Counted from the first letter of the stretch, positions 25,610-34,204 are shown. The stretch: DNA of 64,000 bases from Dietzia psychralcaliphila (GCF_003096095.1 NZ_CP015453.1:3782001-3846000); one strand, 5' to 3'. Notes: generated by a model from the letters alone, not told the origin. Numbers and translations: made by a program.

Positions 25610-27046
25610 ATGTCCACAAAGAACGTCTCGGCCAGGGGCTCAGACGAGGAGGAGTCGTTCCACACCGGCCGGGTGGTGATCATCTCCCTGGTGGCGGCGC
25701 TCGGCGGGTTCCTGTTCGGCTTCGACACCGCGGTCATCAACGGCGCCGTGGACGCCGTCCAGGAGAGCTTCGGGATGAGCGCCGGCCTCACCGGGTTCGT
25801 CGTCTCCTCGGCTCTGCTCGGTTGCATCGCCGGCGCCTACCTCGCCGGTCGTCTCGCAGACCGTTGGGGGCGCACCCGCGTCATGGTCCTGGCGTCGGCG
25901 CTGTTCACCCTCAGCGCGGTCGGGTCCGGGTTCGCCTTCGGCCCCTGGGACCTGATCCTGTGGCGCGTGATCGGCGGCCTGGGCGTCGGAGCGGCGTCCG
26001 TCATCGCACCGGCGTACATCGCGGAAGTCGCGCCTCCCTCGATCCGCGGCCGTCTCGGTTCGCTCCAGCAGCTCGCGATCGTCTCCGGCATCTTCGTGGC
26101 CCTGCTCTCCGACGCCTGGCTGGCGGCCGTGGCCGGTGGCGCGATCGAGGAGCTGTGGCTGGGCATCCAGGCCTGGCGCTGGATGTTCCTCACCGAGGTG
26201 GTCCCCGCCATCACCTATGGCGTGCTGGCGCTCATGATCCCGGAGTCCCCTCGATATCTGCTGGCCAAGGGGTTGGTAGGCGAGGCGAGGGACGTCCTGC
26301 GCACCATCCAGTCCAGCGGCGTCGACAACCGGATCAAGGAGATCCGGGCGACCGTCCGCGAGGACAGAAAGCGGTCGTGGCAGGACATGCTCGCCCCGAG
26401 CGGCAGGAACCTCTTGCCGATCGTGTGGATCGGCATCGTGCTGTCGGTCTTCCAGCAGGCCGTGGGCATCAACGTGATCTTCTACTACTCCACTTCCCTC
26501 TGGCAGTCCGTCGGCTTTACCGAGGAGGACGCGCTCACCCAGACCGTCATCACCTCGGTCACCAACATCGTGGTGACGATCGTGGCCATCGCGCTCATCG
26601 ACAAGATCGGCCGCCGCAGGCTGCTCATCACCGGATCGGTGGGCATGACCGTCTCGCTCGCCGTGATGTCCCTGATGTTCAGCACCGCCACCATGGGGGC
26701 CGGTGTCGATGGCGAACTCTCTCCCCAGCTCGGCGACACCCAGGGTCTGGTCGCGCTGATCGCGGCCAACGGGTTCGTCGTGTTCTTCGGCATGTCGTGG
26801 GGCCCAGCCGTGTGGGTCCTGCTGGGCGAGATGTTCAACAACCGCATCCGCACGGCGGCTCTCGGCCTGGCCGCGGCCGCCCAGTGGCTGGCGAACTTCG
26901 CCATCTCCACCGCTTTCCCGCCGATGGCCGAGTTCAGTCTGACGTTCACCTACGGCTTCTACGCCGTGTCGGCCGTGCTGTCGTTGCTGTTCGTGGCGAA
27001 GTTCGTCCCCGAGACCACCGGTCGTTCGCTCGAGGACATGGAGTAG
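25610..27046 (+). CDS. Sugar porter family MFS transporter
   Basis: A 478-residue, 12-helix major facilitator. The ATG at 25610 gives MSTKNVSARGSDEEES before helix 1. Sugar-porter signatures are all present: GFLFGFDTAVINGA, GRLADRWGRTRV, the mid-loop PESPRYLLAKG near residue 223, QQAVGINVIFYYS near residue 285, and the C-terminal PETTGRSLEDME. It is a proton-driven or facilitative sugar importer in the plasma membrane; substrate (glucose, galactose, inositol or similar) cannot be fixed. It is separated from neighbours and probably has its own promoter. Confidence 0.9.
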   Translation: MSTKNVSARGSDEEESFHTGRVVIISLVAALGGFLFGFDTAVINGAVDAVQESFGMSAGLTGFVVSSALLGCIAGAYLAGRLADRWGRTRVMVLASALFTLSAVGSGFAFGPWDLILWRVIGGLGVGAASVIAPAYIAEVAPPSIRGRLGSLQQLAIVSGIFVALLSDAWLAAVAGGAIEELWLGIQAWRWMFLTEVVPAITYGVLALMIPESPRYLLAKGLVGEARDVLRTIQSSGVDNRIKEIRATVREDRKRSWQDMLAPSGRNLLPIVWIGIVLSVFQQAVGINVIFYYSTSLWQSVGFTEEDALTQTVITSVTNIVVTIVAIALIDKIGRRRLLITGSVGMTVSLAVMSLMFSTATMGAGVDGELSPQLGDTQGLVALIAANGFVVFFGMSWGPAVWVLLGEMFNNRIRTAALGLAAAAQWLANFAISTAFPPMAEFSLTFTYGFYAVSAVLSLLFVAKFVPETTGRSLEDME

Positions 27047-27084
27047 CCCAGCGCCCACGCCCCTCCCGGGCCGCCCGCGGCCCA

Positions 27085-27166
27085 GCCGGCTCACCGCCCG
27101 GCTGGCTCACCGCCCGCCGCCCGCGGACTGGTCAAATCACAGCCCAACTGGCTCACCGCCCGGCCC
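27085..27166. repeat. Degenerate GGCTCACCGCCCGG repeats
   Basis: Three or four copies of a (T/C)GGCTCACCGCCCG unit occur at about 27088, 27104 and 27150, spaced irregularly. They fill the gap between the convergent sugar porter and CGNR genes and end beside the CGNR stop at 27175. Confidence 0.55.
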
Positions 27167-27174
27167 ACGGGTTG

Positions 27175-27693
27175 TCAGCGGTGACGGGCGCGGTGGCGGC
27201 GAACGGAGTCCCTGCTGCCACAACGCGGGGAGCAGTACCGCTGAGTGCCGTTGCGAGACACGTCCACGATGGCATTCGTGCACGGGGTTGCCGCGCATCG
27301 ACCAACCCGTGTCATCCCGCGGGTCGTGAGGTGCAAGGCGGTCCCGACGCTGAATACAGCGTGCAGGACGCGGGGCAGGTCATCGTCGGCGTCGCGGTAG
27401 TGCAGGTGCCAGCCCTCCCCATCGTGGTCGGTCAGGCGCGGAAACGCCGAGGCCGCGGCCATCTGGGCGTTGAGGACTGCCGCACGCGCGTCGGGCGTGG
27501 GCGCATCGACCACCTGAAGCCATGCATCGATGGCTTCGCGGCACCGCTCGTGATCGCCTGGCTTCTCAGGGAAGGGCATGGTCATCCCGAACTCTCGAGT
27601 GCGGGCGACCACGCCGTCGCGCTCGTCGGGCCAGTTGTTGGCCAGTGATGCCGCGAGCAGGACGGCGTACTCGCCGTAGGGGTTGAGATGCAT
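27175..27693 (-). CDS. CGNR zinc-finger (ABATE domain) regulator
   Basis: A 172-residue protein with an N-terminal ABATE-type helical domain and a C-terminal CGNR zinc finger: CAATPCTNAIVDVSRNG then QRYCSPRCGSRDSVRRHRAR. The four cysteines are present; the third residue of the CGNR signature is serine (CGSR). These are putative stress-linked DNA-binding regulators in actinobacteria. It is divergent from the LysE-type exporter with only 26 bases between starts, so it very likely controls that exporter and itself. Confidence 0.85.
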   Translation of the reverse strand: MHLNPYGEYAVLLAASLANNWPDERDGVVARTREFGMTMPFPEKPGDHERCREAIDAWLQVVDAPTPDARAAVLNAQMAAASAFPRLTDHDGEGWHLHYRDADDDLPRVLHAVFSVGTALHLTTRGMTRVGRCAATPCTNAIVDVSRNGTQRYCSPRCGSRDSVRRHRARHR

Positions 27694-27719
27694 AAGGTCA
27701 TTACATCAGGATCGAAGTC

Positions 27720-28388
27720 ATGACACTCGTCGATACGTTGTGGCCCGTCTCCCTGGGCGCTGCCGGTGCGATGGCTCTGGCGTCGCTGGCGATGGTCCTC
27801 ACCCCGGGGCCGAACATGGTGTACCTGACCTCGCGCAGCATCAGCCAGGGGCGGCGCGCCGGCCTGGTGTCGTTGGCCGGGACCGGCGTGGGGTTCGGCA
27901 TCTACATGCTCGTGGCCAACCTCGGGCTCGCAGTCGTGTTCATCGCCGTGCCGTGGTTGTTCATCGGCCTCAAGACCGGAGGCGTGGTCTACCTCGCGTA
28001 CTTGGCATGGCAGGCGCTGCGCCCTGGTGGACATGGCGTCTTCGAGGTGCAGTCCCTGCCGCGCGACAGCGACGTCCGCCTGTTCCGGATGGGATTGCTC
28101 ACGAACCTGCTCAACCCCAAGACCGCGATCATGTACTTGACTCTGATCCCACAGTTCATCGATCCGCAACGCGGCCACCAGGTGGCACAGGGACTCACAC
28201 TGGGGTCGGTTCAGATCGCGGTGAGTCTGATCGTCAACGCCACCATCGTCCTGGCGGCCGGAATGATCGCTACAGCCTTGGCACGACGCCCCGGCTGGGC
28301 CACATGGCAGCGGCGGATAACTGGAACGCTGCTGGGCTCCGTGGCGCTTCTGCTCGCGCGAGATGTCCCGTCGAGGGTTCACGCATGA
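27720..28388 (+). CDS. LysE/RhtB-family exporter
   Basis: A 222-residue membrane protein with about six helices. The family signature is at the N terminus, LAMVLTPGPNMVYLTSRSIS followed by GRRAGLVSLAGTGVGF, and LLTNLLNPKTAIMYLTLIPQF near residue 125. LysE/RhtB proteins export amino acids such as lysine, homoserine or threonine; the substrate here is not known. It is transcribed divergently from the CGNR regulator. The C terminus after VALLLARDVPSRVHA is short. Confidence 0.88.
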   Translation: MTLVDTLWPVSLGAAGAMALASLAMVLTPGPNMVYLTSRSISQGRRAGLVSLAGTGVGFGIYMLVANLGLAVVFIAVPWLFIGLKTGGVVYLAYLAWQALRPGGHGVFEVQSLPRDSDVRLFRMGLLTNLLNPKTAIMYLTLIPQFIDPQRGHQVAQGLTLGSVQIAVSLIVNATIVLAAGMIATALARRPGWATWQRRITGTLLGSVALLLARDVPSRVHA

Positions 28389-28546
28389 ACGGCCGCGGTC
28401 ACCCGAACCACCACGTCGATGGCGAACTGTGGAGCCGCTCCCGGTGCACCCCTTACGGTGGGGCCCCACCGACCTCGGGCGAGCTGCCTGTCCGGAGGCT
28501 GAAGAGTTCGGCGACCTCGGTGCGAGCCGAGGTGGTCCGCCGCGCC

Positions 28547-28616
28547 GGTCAGGCTGCGCCGGTCAGGCCGCGCCGGTCAGGCTGCGCCGGTCAGGCCGCG
28601 TCGATCAGGCCGCGTC
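28547..28616. repeat. Five 14-bp tandem repeats carrying the stop codon of a minus-strand gene
   Basis: Units start at 28547, 28561, 28575, 28589 and 28603, with consensus G(G/A)TCAGGC(C/T)GCG(C/T)C; a degenerate 13-bp unit precedes them. In the last unit TCA at 28605-28607 is the stop codon of the leftward GyrI-like gene, so TGA recurs every 14 bases beyond the gene end, cycling through all three frames. The 13-mer GATCAGGCCGCGT is also a unit of the array at 55117. Confidence 0.85.
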
Positions 28617-29204
28617 GTCGGGGCTCCGCACCGGACAGAACAGGTCGGTGCGCAGGGTGGCGGGATCGATGTCCGGGGAGGGTTCCGTCACGTACGACTC
28701 CCAGAACGGTATCGCCGGAGCACGCCCCAGAGAACTGATCTCCTCCATGAATCTTCCCCACGCCTCGCCCAGTCCGTCGTAGGAACCCAGGTAGCTCGTC
28801 ACGGCGACCTCGCCGGCCGGCAGCTCGGACGGCACCACGAGCAGCCCGTCGACCTCCTCCGGCTCCCCCTGGATCTGCTCGAGCAGCGGCGTGGACAGCG
28901 GGAAGCCGATCTCCAGGTCCGCCTCCGCATCAGGACCGTCGGCTATCCGGGTGTAGAGCGCCATCGCGGGAGCAGCCGGCGTTATTCCCGAGGCGAACAG
29001 CGCGGGGAACGCCTTTCCGAACGCCGAGTCGAAGAACCCCTCGATCGTGGCCATGGGTACGGCCGTCGCCCGGACGACAGCAGTGGGTACTGCGGGAACC
29101 GTGAACACACGGACACCCTCGACAGGCTCCGGACCGAGGTCCGGGTAACCGGGGGGCGGACCCTGCGGCTGGTCCCGGGGCGGGACCGGGGACGACGACG
29201 ACAT
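28605..29204 (-). CDS. GyrI-like small-molecule-binding domain protein
   Basis: A 199-residue protein starting at ATG 29204 behind GAGGAGG. After a Pro/Ser-rich N terminus, it has a GyrI-like effector-binding fold: FTVPAVPTAVVRATAVPM, FPALFASGITPAAPAMALY, DLEIGFPLSTPL, and GEVAVTSYLGSYDGLGEAW. No DNA-binding domain is present, so it is a stand-alone GyrI-like protein, probably binding or hydrolysing a cyclic or hydrophobic small molecule. Its last codons and stop belong to a tandem repeat. It is divergent from the 60-residue ORF upstream of the MBL-fold gene. Confidence 0.78.
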   Translation of the reverse strand: MSSSSPVPPRDQPQGPPPGYPDLGPEPVEGVRVFTVPAVPTAVVRATAVPMATIEGFFDSAFGKAFPALFASGITPAAPAMALYTRIADGPDAEADLEIGFPLSTPLLEQIQGEPEEVDGLLVVPSELPAGEVAVTSYLGSYDGLGEAWGRFMEEISSLGRAPAIPFWESYVTEPSPDIDPATLRTDLFCPVRSPDDAA

Positions 29205-29390
29205 GATGAGTCCTCCTCGAGCGGCGATGCTGGTGCACATTGTGCTCCTGTCTCCGGCGCCCGGGAAGGGCTTCCGGTCAGCCATGGTGTCGGGGTGGAT
29301 TGGCAGGGCGGGGCGGGTTGACGGGGCGGGGTGGGTTGACGGGGGTCACGACGGATGCGACCGCGGAACCGGACGGGGACACTGGCAGGT

Positions 29391-29573
29391 ATGTCGACAT
29401 TCCGCCTCCGCACCCCGGACCGCACCATCGATCTAGGCGAGTTCGACAACGCCCAGGAGGCGCTCGAGCACGCCGTCGCGCTCCAGCCCGACGCCCGGCC
29501 GGTCGACGGCGACCTCGAGGTCAGGGTGGGAGACGGGTGGCATCCGGTGGCCACAGAGGGGGACATGCCGTGA
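29391..29573 (+). CDS. Small conserved-looking protein upstream of the MBL-fold gene
   Basis: A 60-residue cytosolic protein, MSTFRLRTPDRTIDLGEF and onward, with no transmembrane segment or recognised domain. Its stop overlaps the GTG start of the MBL-fold gene (GTGA at 29570-29573), so it is translated with that gene and is probably real. GCAGGT directly precedes the ATG. Function unknown; a small partner or specificity subunit of the MBL protein is possible. Confidence 0.6.
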   Translation: MSTFRLRTPDRTIDLGEFDNAQEALEHAVALQPDARPVDGDLEVRVGDGWHPVATEGDMP

Positions 29574-30418
29574 CCTCCGCCGCCCCGGGGTCGGTCACCC
29601 AGTGCGCCACCTGCGGGGTCGAGCGTGCCGAGCCGTTGCCCGAGGTGTGCCCGATCTGCGCCGATGACCGCCAGTATGTCCCCGCGGGCGGCCAGCGGTG
29701 GACCCACCCGGAGGCGTCGGCGGCGCACGGCGCGCGCATCGAGTTCCTCGAACGCGAGGCGGACGTGATCAATCTGGTCCACCGGGAGTGTCCCGGGATC
29801 GGGCAGAAGCCGGCGCTCATCCGCACCGACCACGGGAACGTCTTGGTCGAGGCGCCCAACCACATCAGCGAGGAGGCCGTCGCGGCGGTGCGCGGGTGGG
29901 GTGGAATCTCCGCCCTCATCGCCTCCCACCCGCACATGTACGGGGTCCAGTCGCTGTGGTCCGCCGCGTTCGACGACGCCCCGGTCTACGTCTCCGCACC
30001 GGACGAGCACTGGCTCGGTCTGCGGCCCCGCAACACCGTGGTCTGGGGCGGCGGTCACCAGGGCGAGGAGATCGAGATCGTGCCCGGGGTCCGTGCCTCG
30101 CAGCCCGGCGGCCACTTCCCCGGCAGCGCGGTGGTGCACTGGACCGCGCGCGACGGCCGGGGTGTGCTGTTCACGGGCGACACCATCGGCACCGTCGCCG
30201 ATCCGCGCTGGGTCACGTTCATGCGCTCGTTCCCCAACTGGATGCCCCTGTCCGGGGCGGTGGTCCGGCGCATCGCCGACCACGTCGCGCGGTACGAGGT
30301 GGACCGGATCTACGCGAACTTCGGCGGCTGCGTCCCGCACGACGCCGGCGCAGCCGTCCACCGGTCGGCCGAGCGGTACGCCAGGTGGGTCGACGGCGAG
30401 TACGACGATCTCACCTGA
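29570..30418 (+). CDS. MBL-fold protein with N-terminal zinc-ribbon
   Basis: A 282-residue protein starting at GTG 29570. The first 35 residues hold CATCGVERAEPLPEVCPICAD, two CxxC pairs that form a rubredoxin- or zinc-ribbon-like knuckle. A metallo-beta-lactamase fold follows: VLVEAPNHISEEAVAAV, IASHPHMYGVQSLW, and GVLFTGDTIGTVADPRWV. The canonical HxHxDH motif is altered (SHPHMYG), so the metal centre may be partial and hydrolase activity is uncertain. It is coupled to the 60-residue protein upstream. The family is often annotated only as MBL-fold metallo-hydrolase. Confidence 0.78.
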   Translation: MTSAAPGSVTQCATCGVERAEPLPEVCPICADDRQYVPAGGQRWTHPEASAAHGARIEFLEREADVINLVHRECPGIGQKPALIRTDHGNVLVEAPNHISEEAVAAVRGWGGISALIASHPHMYGVQSLWSAAFDDAPVYVSAPDEHWLGLRPRNTVVWGGGHQGEEIEIVPGVRASQPGGHFPGSAVVHWTARDGRGVLFTGDTIGTVADPRWVTFMRSFPNWMPLSGAVVRRIADHVARYEVDRIYANFGGCVPHDAGAAVHRSAERYARWVDGEYDDLT

Positions 30419-30668
30419 GAGCTCGGTGCGGACTCTCCGCCGTCTGCGCCTGTGATCGGCGCGAGCGCTCCGACGCCCAGCCCAACGACGGCTCCCGGGG
30501 ACTGCGGTACCGGCATTGACGGGCGACTACCCTGATCGGACCGGTAGACCTCGTTCGAACCATGCTGGTCGGACTCGGCCTCGACCGCTACGGCGCACGA
30601 CGGACCGATGAGGTCGGATACGACAGGACCCGCACCCGCAGGTCCGGAGGGTCATGAGGTGGGCACCC

Positions 30669-31559
30669 ATGGACGAGTACAGGACTATTCAGATCGCGGG
30701 ACGCCACGTCGACTTTGTCGCGCTCTCCTGGGGTCCCGACAGCGCTCCCCTCGCGGTCCTGGTACACGGGTACCCCGATTCGCCTCATTCGTGGCGGGGG
30801 GTAGCCCCGGGTCTCGTCGATGCGGGCTACCGGGTGGTCGCCCCGTTCACCCGGGGTTATGCGCCTTCTAGCGTTCCCACCGACGGGTCGTACCACATCG
30901 GCAGCCTGGCCCATGATGCGATCGAACTGCACGCGTTGCTCGGCGGTGACGACCGAGCGGTCCTCATCGGTCACGACTGGGGTGCGATCGCCGCGCACGC
31001 CGTGGCCGGGCTCGTCGACCAGCCCTACCGGCGCGTCGTGACCATGGCCGTACCACCAGCAGCCGCGTTCACCTCTCGGGACGGGGGGGCCCGCGCCTAC
31101 ATCTCCAGACTTGTCAGGCAGGCGCGGTTGAGTTGGTACTTCGCATTCCAACAGCTACCCGTACTCGCGGAAAGGTCACTGCCCAGGTTGGTGCCCCACC
31201 TGTGGCGCCGGTGGTCTCCCGGCTACGAGGCCGGCTCCCACCTCGACGCCGCGTGGAGTGCGATCGAGACCCGGCGCACCGAGGTTCTCCGCTACTACCG
31301 CCACGCTGCGCGTCCATGGACGGTCCCCCCGGAACACGCCGCCGCCCAACGAGCGGTGCTGTGCCCCACCACCGTTCCGATGCTCTACCTCCACGGAAGC
31401 GACGACGGGTGTGCGCTCGCGGAGTGGACCGCGCTCGCGGCGTCGACCCTTCCGGCCGGAAGCAGGGCGGAGTCCGTGCGGGACGCCGGTCACTTCCTGC
31501 AAGTGGAACAACCCGACCTGGTCACACGGCTCATCGTGGACTTCTTCGACGCCCGGTGA
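30669..31559 (+). CDS. Alpha/beta hydrolase, epoxide-hydrolase-like
   Basis: A 296-residue hydrolase. The ATG at 30669 follows GAGGTGGG; an ATG at 30654 overlaps by ATGA the stop of a possible 31-codon leader frame from 30562 and is an alternative. The triad is HGYPDSPHSW (oxyanion), GHDWGA with an aspartate nucleophile near residue 100, and DAGHFLQVEQ near residue 276. An aspartate nucleophile indicates epoxide hydrolase or dehalogenase chemistry rather than ester cleavage. No neighbour defines the substrate. The 250 bases upstream (30419-30668) contain no convincing gene. Confidence 0.83.
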   Translation: MDEYRTIQIAGRHVDFVALSWGPDSAPLAVLVHGYPDSPHSWRGVAPGLVDAGYRVVAPFTRGYAPSSVPTDGSYHIGSLAHDAIELHALLGGDDRAVLIGHDWGAIAAHAVAGLVDQPYRRVVTMAVPPAAAFTSRDGGARAYISRLVRQARLSWYFAFQQLPVLAERSLPRLVPHLWRRWSPGYEAGSHLDAAWSAIETRRTEVLRYYRHAARPWTVPPEHAAAQRAVLCPTTVPMLYLHGSDDGCALAEWTALAASTLPAGSRAESVRDAGHFLQVEQPDLVTRLIVDFFDAR

Positions 31560-31699
31560 CGGGGTTGTCGACCGTCACGAGAGGATGGCCCACTCCTCAG
31601 ACCCACCAGGTCTCGGCCTGAGCGACTTTGGCGGAGGCGGTCGACGGTCGGCGAGCCGGTCACCAGTGGGTTCGGGGCCGGCGCGGCTAACATTTCGGC

Positions 31700-32152
31700 G
31701 TGGAGTTCCACCTGGCGGGCCTGGGCGTGAGCCTCGCCGTGCTCGCCCCCGGTCTACTGCTGTGGTGTTTCCCGCCGCGGGAACCCTTTCCGACAGCGGT
31801 GGCGCCGGCGCCCGCGCGATGGGCCGAACGAGCGGGACAGGCGCTGTGCCTGACACTGCCGGCGGTGACCGCCTCGGGGGCGTTCACCTGGTCGTGGAGT
31901 GTGCCGATGGCCGGTGGCCTGCTGCTCTACTACGCGTTGTGGGTCCGATATCTGAAGACCGGTCGACGGGTGGCCGCCCTGTACTGGTGGCGGGGCATCC
32001 CGGTCCCGATGGCGATCCTGCCAGTGGTGGTGTTTCTCTCCGCCGCGGGCTGGCTGGGCAGTCCTTGGATCGCGGTGGCCGCACTGGTGCTCGCCGCGGG
32101 GCATATCCCGGTGTCCTGGGTGATCGCGCGCACGATGAGGGAATCGGCGTGA
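31700..32152 (+). CDS. Four-helix membrane protein of unknown function
   Basis: A 150-residue protein with about four membrane helices: VSLAVLAPGLLLWCF, LCLTLPAVTASGAFTW, LLLYYALWVRYL, and the C-terminal pair ending AALVLAAGHIPVSWVIAR. It starts at GTG 31700; TAACAT at 31688-31693 would place the transcription start on or beside the GTG, suggesting a leaderless message. No family recognised. The next gene starts 24 bases later on the same strand. Confidence 0.68.
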   Translation: MEFHLAGLGVSLAVLAPGLLLWCFPPREPFPTAVAPAPARWAERAGQALCLTLPAVTASGAFTWSWSVPMAGGLLLYYALWVRYLKTGRRVAALYWWRGIPVPMAILPVVVFLSAAGWLGSPWIAVAALVLAAGHIPVSWVIARTMRESA

Positions 32153-32176
32153 GTGAGGCAGCGTGAGGGGGGCGAT

Positions 32177-32779
32177 GTGAGAGAAACAGGCGCGGCTCTG
32201 TGGTGGTTGCCGGTCGGAGCCGGTGGCCACGTGGCGATTCACACCAGCCGCTGGTGGGAGGCGTATGGCGCGCGTCGCGAACACCGCCCCAGCCGGCCGC
32301 TGTTCCATGCCGCGCTGGAGGTCTTCACCGACCACGGCCGCCATGTCATCGAGATGGCGCCGGCCTGGGGGCCGCTCAGTGGATCAAGCGGGGTCGTGGC
32401 GACCGGTCCGGTAGGCCTGCCCTGGCTAGGGCGGTCCCGCCTGTTCCGCTACGAGGTCCGCTGCCTGCCCGAGGGCGAGATCCCCGATCGCGCGTGGGCG
32501 CCCGCACCGCCCACCCTGATCGCGCTTTCCGCGGCCGAGGCCGACGCGGTGGTGGGCCGGGTCGCGACGATCCCGCGCCATACCTGGGGGCGGGACGCGG
32601 TGGGCGTCGGCGAGATGTGGAATTCAAACTCGCTGGTCTCCTGGCTACTCCAGACGACCGGGATCGACGCGGCCGCGTTGTGCCCTCCGGACCACGGCTT
32701 GGCACCCGGGTGGGCTGCCGGCATCGCGGCCGCGCGGCCCGCGGGATCGGGGTCCGCGCAGGAACCCCACGTCGACTGA
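32177..32779 (+). CDS. Hypothetical protein with a possible papain-like/NlpC pattern
   Basis: A 200-residue protein. GTG 32177 is chosen because GAGGGGGG lies 4 bases upstream; a GTG at 32153 is possible. Segments include HVAIHTSRWWEAYGARR, HAALEVFTDHGRHVIEMAP, and a C-terminal EMWNSNSLVSWLLQTTGIDA followed by CPPDHGLAPGWAAGI. The NSNSLVSWLL pattern and the flanking residues recall the NlpC/P60-like and lipocalin-side permuted papain fold groups, but no catalytic cysteine is in the usual place, so this is only a resemblance. Likely co-transcribed with the upstream membrane protein. Confidence 0.6.
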   Translation: MRETGAALWWLPVGAGGHVAIHTSRWWEAYGARREHRPSRPLFHAALEVFTDHGRHVIEMAPAWGPLSGSSGVVATGPVGLPWLGRSRLFRYEVRCLPEGEIPDRAWAPAPPTLIALSAAEADAVVGRVATIPRHTWGRDAVGVGEMWNSNSLVSWLLQTTGIDAAALCPPDHGLAPGWAAGIAAARPAGSGSAQEPHVD

Positions 32780-32839
32780 ATGCCCGCGCGGTACCGGGGG
32801 CCGACGAGCGCGAGGTGTCCGGAGGTCAGTCGTCCGCGG

Positions 32840-33739
32840 TCAGGCTCCCGCCGTCTCGGCCTCAGCGAACCCCCATAGCCGTTCGGCGATCTCCGGATCC
32901 GAGGCCTCGGCGGTCCTTCCGATGAGCGTGGGAATCCCCCTGAGGTTCCGCAGCCCGTCCGGCCCGGTGTAGCTGCACGGCGGTAGCGGCCGGGTGGCGG
33001 CGAACATCGTGGTGAGCGCCGCCTGCGAGGCAGGCTGGGCGAACACCGAGCAGACGCGGGTGATCACCGTGTCGACCACGGCGTTCCCGCTTGCGTTGGT
33101 AATCCCGGTCGCCGCCCACCCGGGGTGCGTGAGCTGCACGTCGACCCCCGCCACCGCGGCCTCGGCCCGTCCGTCCCGCAACCGCTGGTCCAGCGCGAGC
33201 CCCCACAGCATGTCGCCGAGTTTGGACTGGGCGTAGGCCGCCGCGGGGGTCCACCGATGTCGGCGGAAGTGGGGGTCGTCGAAATCGAAGGTCGCGGCCT
33301 TGTGCGCGTTGGACCCGACGATCACCACGCGGCGGCGCACACCCGAGAGAACGAGGTTCGTGAAGAGGAACGGTCCGAGCACGTTGACGCCGAGCAGCAT
33401 CTCGACTCCGTCGGCGGTCTCGCGGCGTCGCGGCGTGATGGCACCGGCGTTGTTGACCAGTACGTCGATAGGCTCGGCCTCCCCGCCACGCAGCTCGTCG
33501 GCGGCGCGTCGCACACTCTCGAGCGAGGCCAGGTCCAGCTCGACGACCCGCGACGGGCCCGGGAGCGCGTCCGCGACCTCTCGCCCCCGGGCGGTGTCGC
33601 GCACCGCGAGGACGACCCGGGCTCCGCGGTCCGAGGCGGAGCGGGCGGTCTCCAGACCGACGCCGCTGGTCGCCCCCGTGATGAGCCACGTCTGGCCGGT
33701 TAGGTCCGGGGTCCCGATGCTCTTGAGTGCCACGGGCAC
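32840..33739 (-). CDS. SDR-family oxidoreductase, retinol-dehydrogenase-like
   Basis: A 299-residue SDR with TGATSGVGLETA (cofactor loop, residues about 20-31), the mononucleotide site DLASLESV, the structural motif NNAG near 95, and catalytic YAQSKLGDMLWGLALDQRL near 170. The long C-terminal part with VQLTHPGWAATGI fits the extended retinol-dehydrogenase/WWOX-like group. Start is GTG 33739 or GTG 33733. It begins 3 bases after the stop of an unknown 153-residue gene on the same strand, which suggests a two-gene unit. Substrate unknown. Confidence 0.85.
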   Translation of the reverse strand: MPVALKSIGTPDLTGQTWLITGATSGVGLETARSASDRGARVVLAVRDTARGREVADALPGPSRVVELDLASLESVRRAADELRGGEAEPIDVLVNNAGAITPRRRETADGVEMLLGVNVLGPFLFTNLVLSGVRRRVVIVGSNAHKAATFDFDDPHFRRHRWTPAAAYAQSKLGDMLWGLALDQRLRDGRAEAAVAGVDVQLTHPGWAATGITNASGNAVVDTVITRVCSVFAQPASQAALTTMFAATRPLPPCSYTGPDGLRNLRGIPTLIGRTAEASDPEIAERLWGFAEAETAGA

Positions 33740-33742
33740 AGG

Positions 33743-34204
33743 CTACTGAAGCCGTGAAGTGCTGAGCCATCCCCTCAGCACCCCTACCATGCTCGAGCGA
33801 GTGCTCGACCGCTGCTGCGCGACAAGTTCCTCAATCCGCGCCCAAGGAACAACCTTCCGAATTGCCCCACACTGCGACGTGAAGTTGGGCCCCGCTGCGT
33901 CCGCCGCAGCAACGGCCCGGTCAACCGTTGCTGAGTCCTCACCGAGCGCCTCGGCCATCCAGATGAGTGCTGGCGCGCATCGAAGGCTGTTGTATGCAGA
34001 TTTCGCGTCACGACCGCGGGACTTCCTGCCGTACGCGCCGGGACCTTCCATCTCGGACATCCACCGAACCATGTGTTCACGCTGGTCGCGATAGCTGGTC
34101 CTCGGGTCCGAAGATCCTTGACGATGTCTCTGCTCGTACGCAGTAGTGATTGGCGGCCCCGGCTGCAAGGTCGCTAGCACTCTGGCGAACTGAGGTCCTC
34201 TCAT
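33743..34204 (-). CDS. Hypothetical protein beside the restriction island
   Basis: A 153-residue charged cytosolic protein with no recognised family. Visible features are SSDPRTSYRDQREHMVRWMS, an Arg/Lys-rich YGRKSRGRDAKSAYNSLR, and a C-terminal KVVPWARIEELVAQQRS. Base composition is lower in GC than neighbouring genes, like parts of the restriction operon to its right. It may be an island-edge gene. Its stop lies 3 bases before the SDR start. Confidence 0.55.
   Translation of the reverse strand: MRGPQFARVLATLQPGPPITTAYEQRHRQGSSDPRTSYRDQREHMVRWMSEMEGPGAYGRKSRGRDAKSAYNSLRCAPALIWMAEALGEDSATVDRAVAAADAAGPNFTSQCGAIRKVVPWARIEELVAQQRSSTRSSMVGVLRGWLSTSRLQ

Noticed and set aside
25640-27094. 484-codon leftward frame opposite the sugar porter
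   Set aside because: The plus strand encodes a complete 12-helix transporter; the reverse frame is His/Gly/Asp-rich noise.
30562-30657. 31-codon frame before the epoxide-hydrolase-like gene
   Set aside because: It overlaps ATG 30654 by ATGA, so a leader peptide is possible, but it has no ribosome site or conserved look; kept only as a note in the gene entry.
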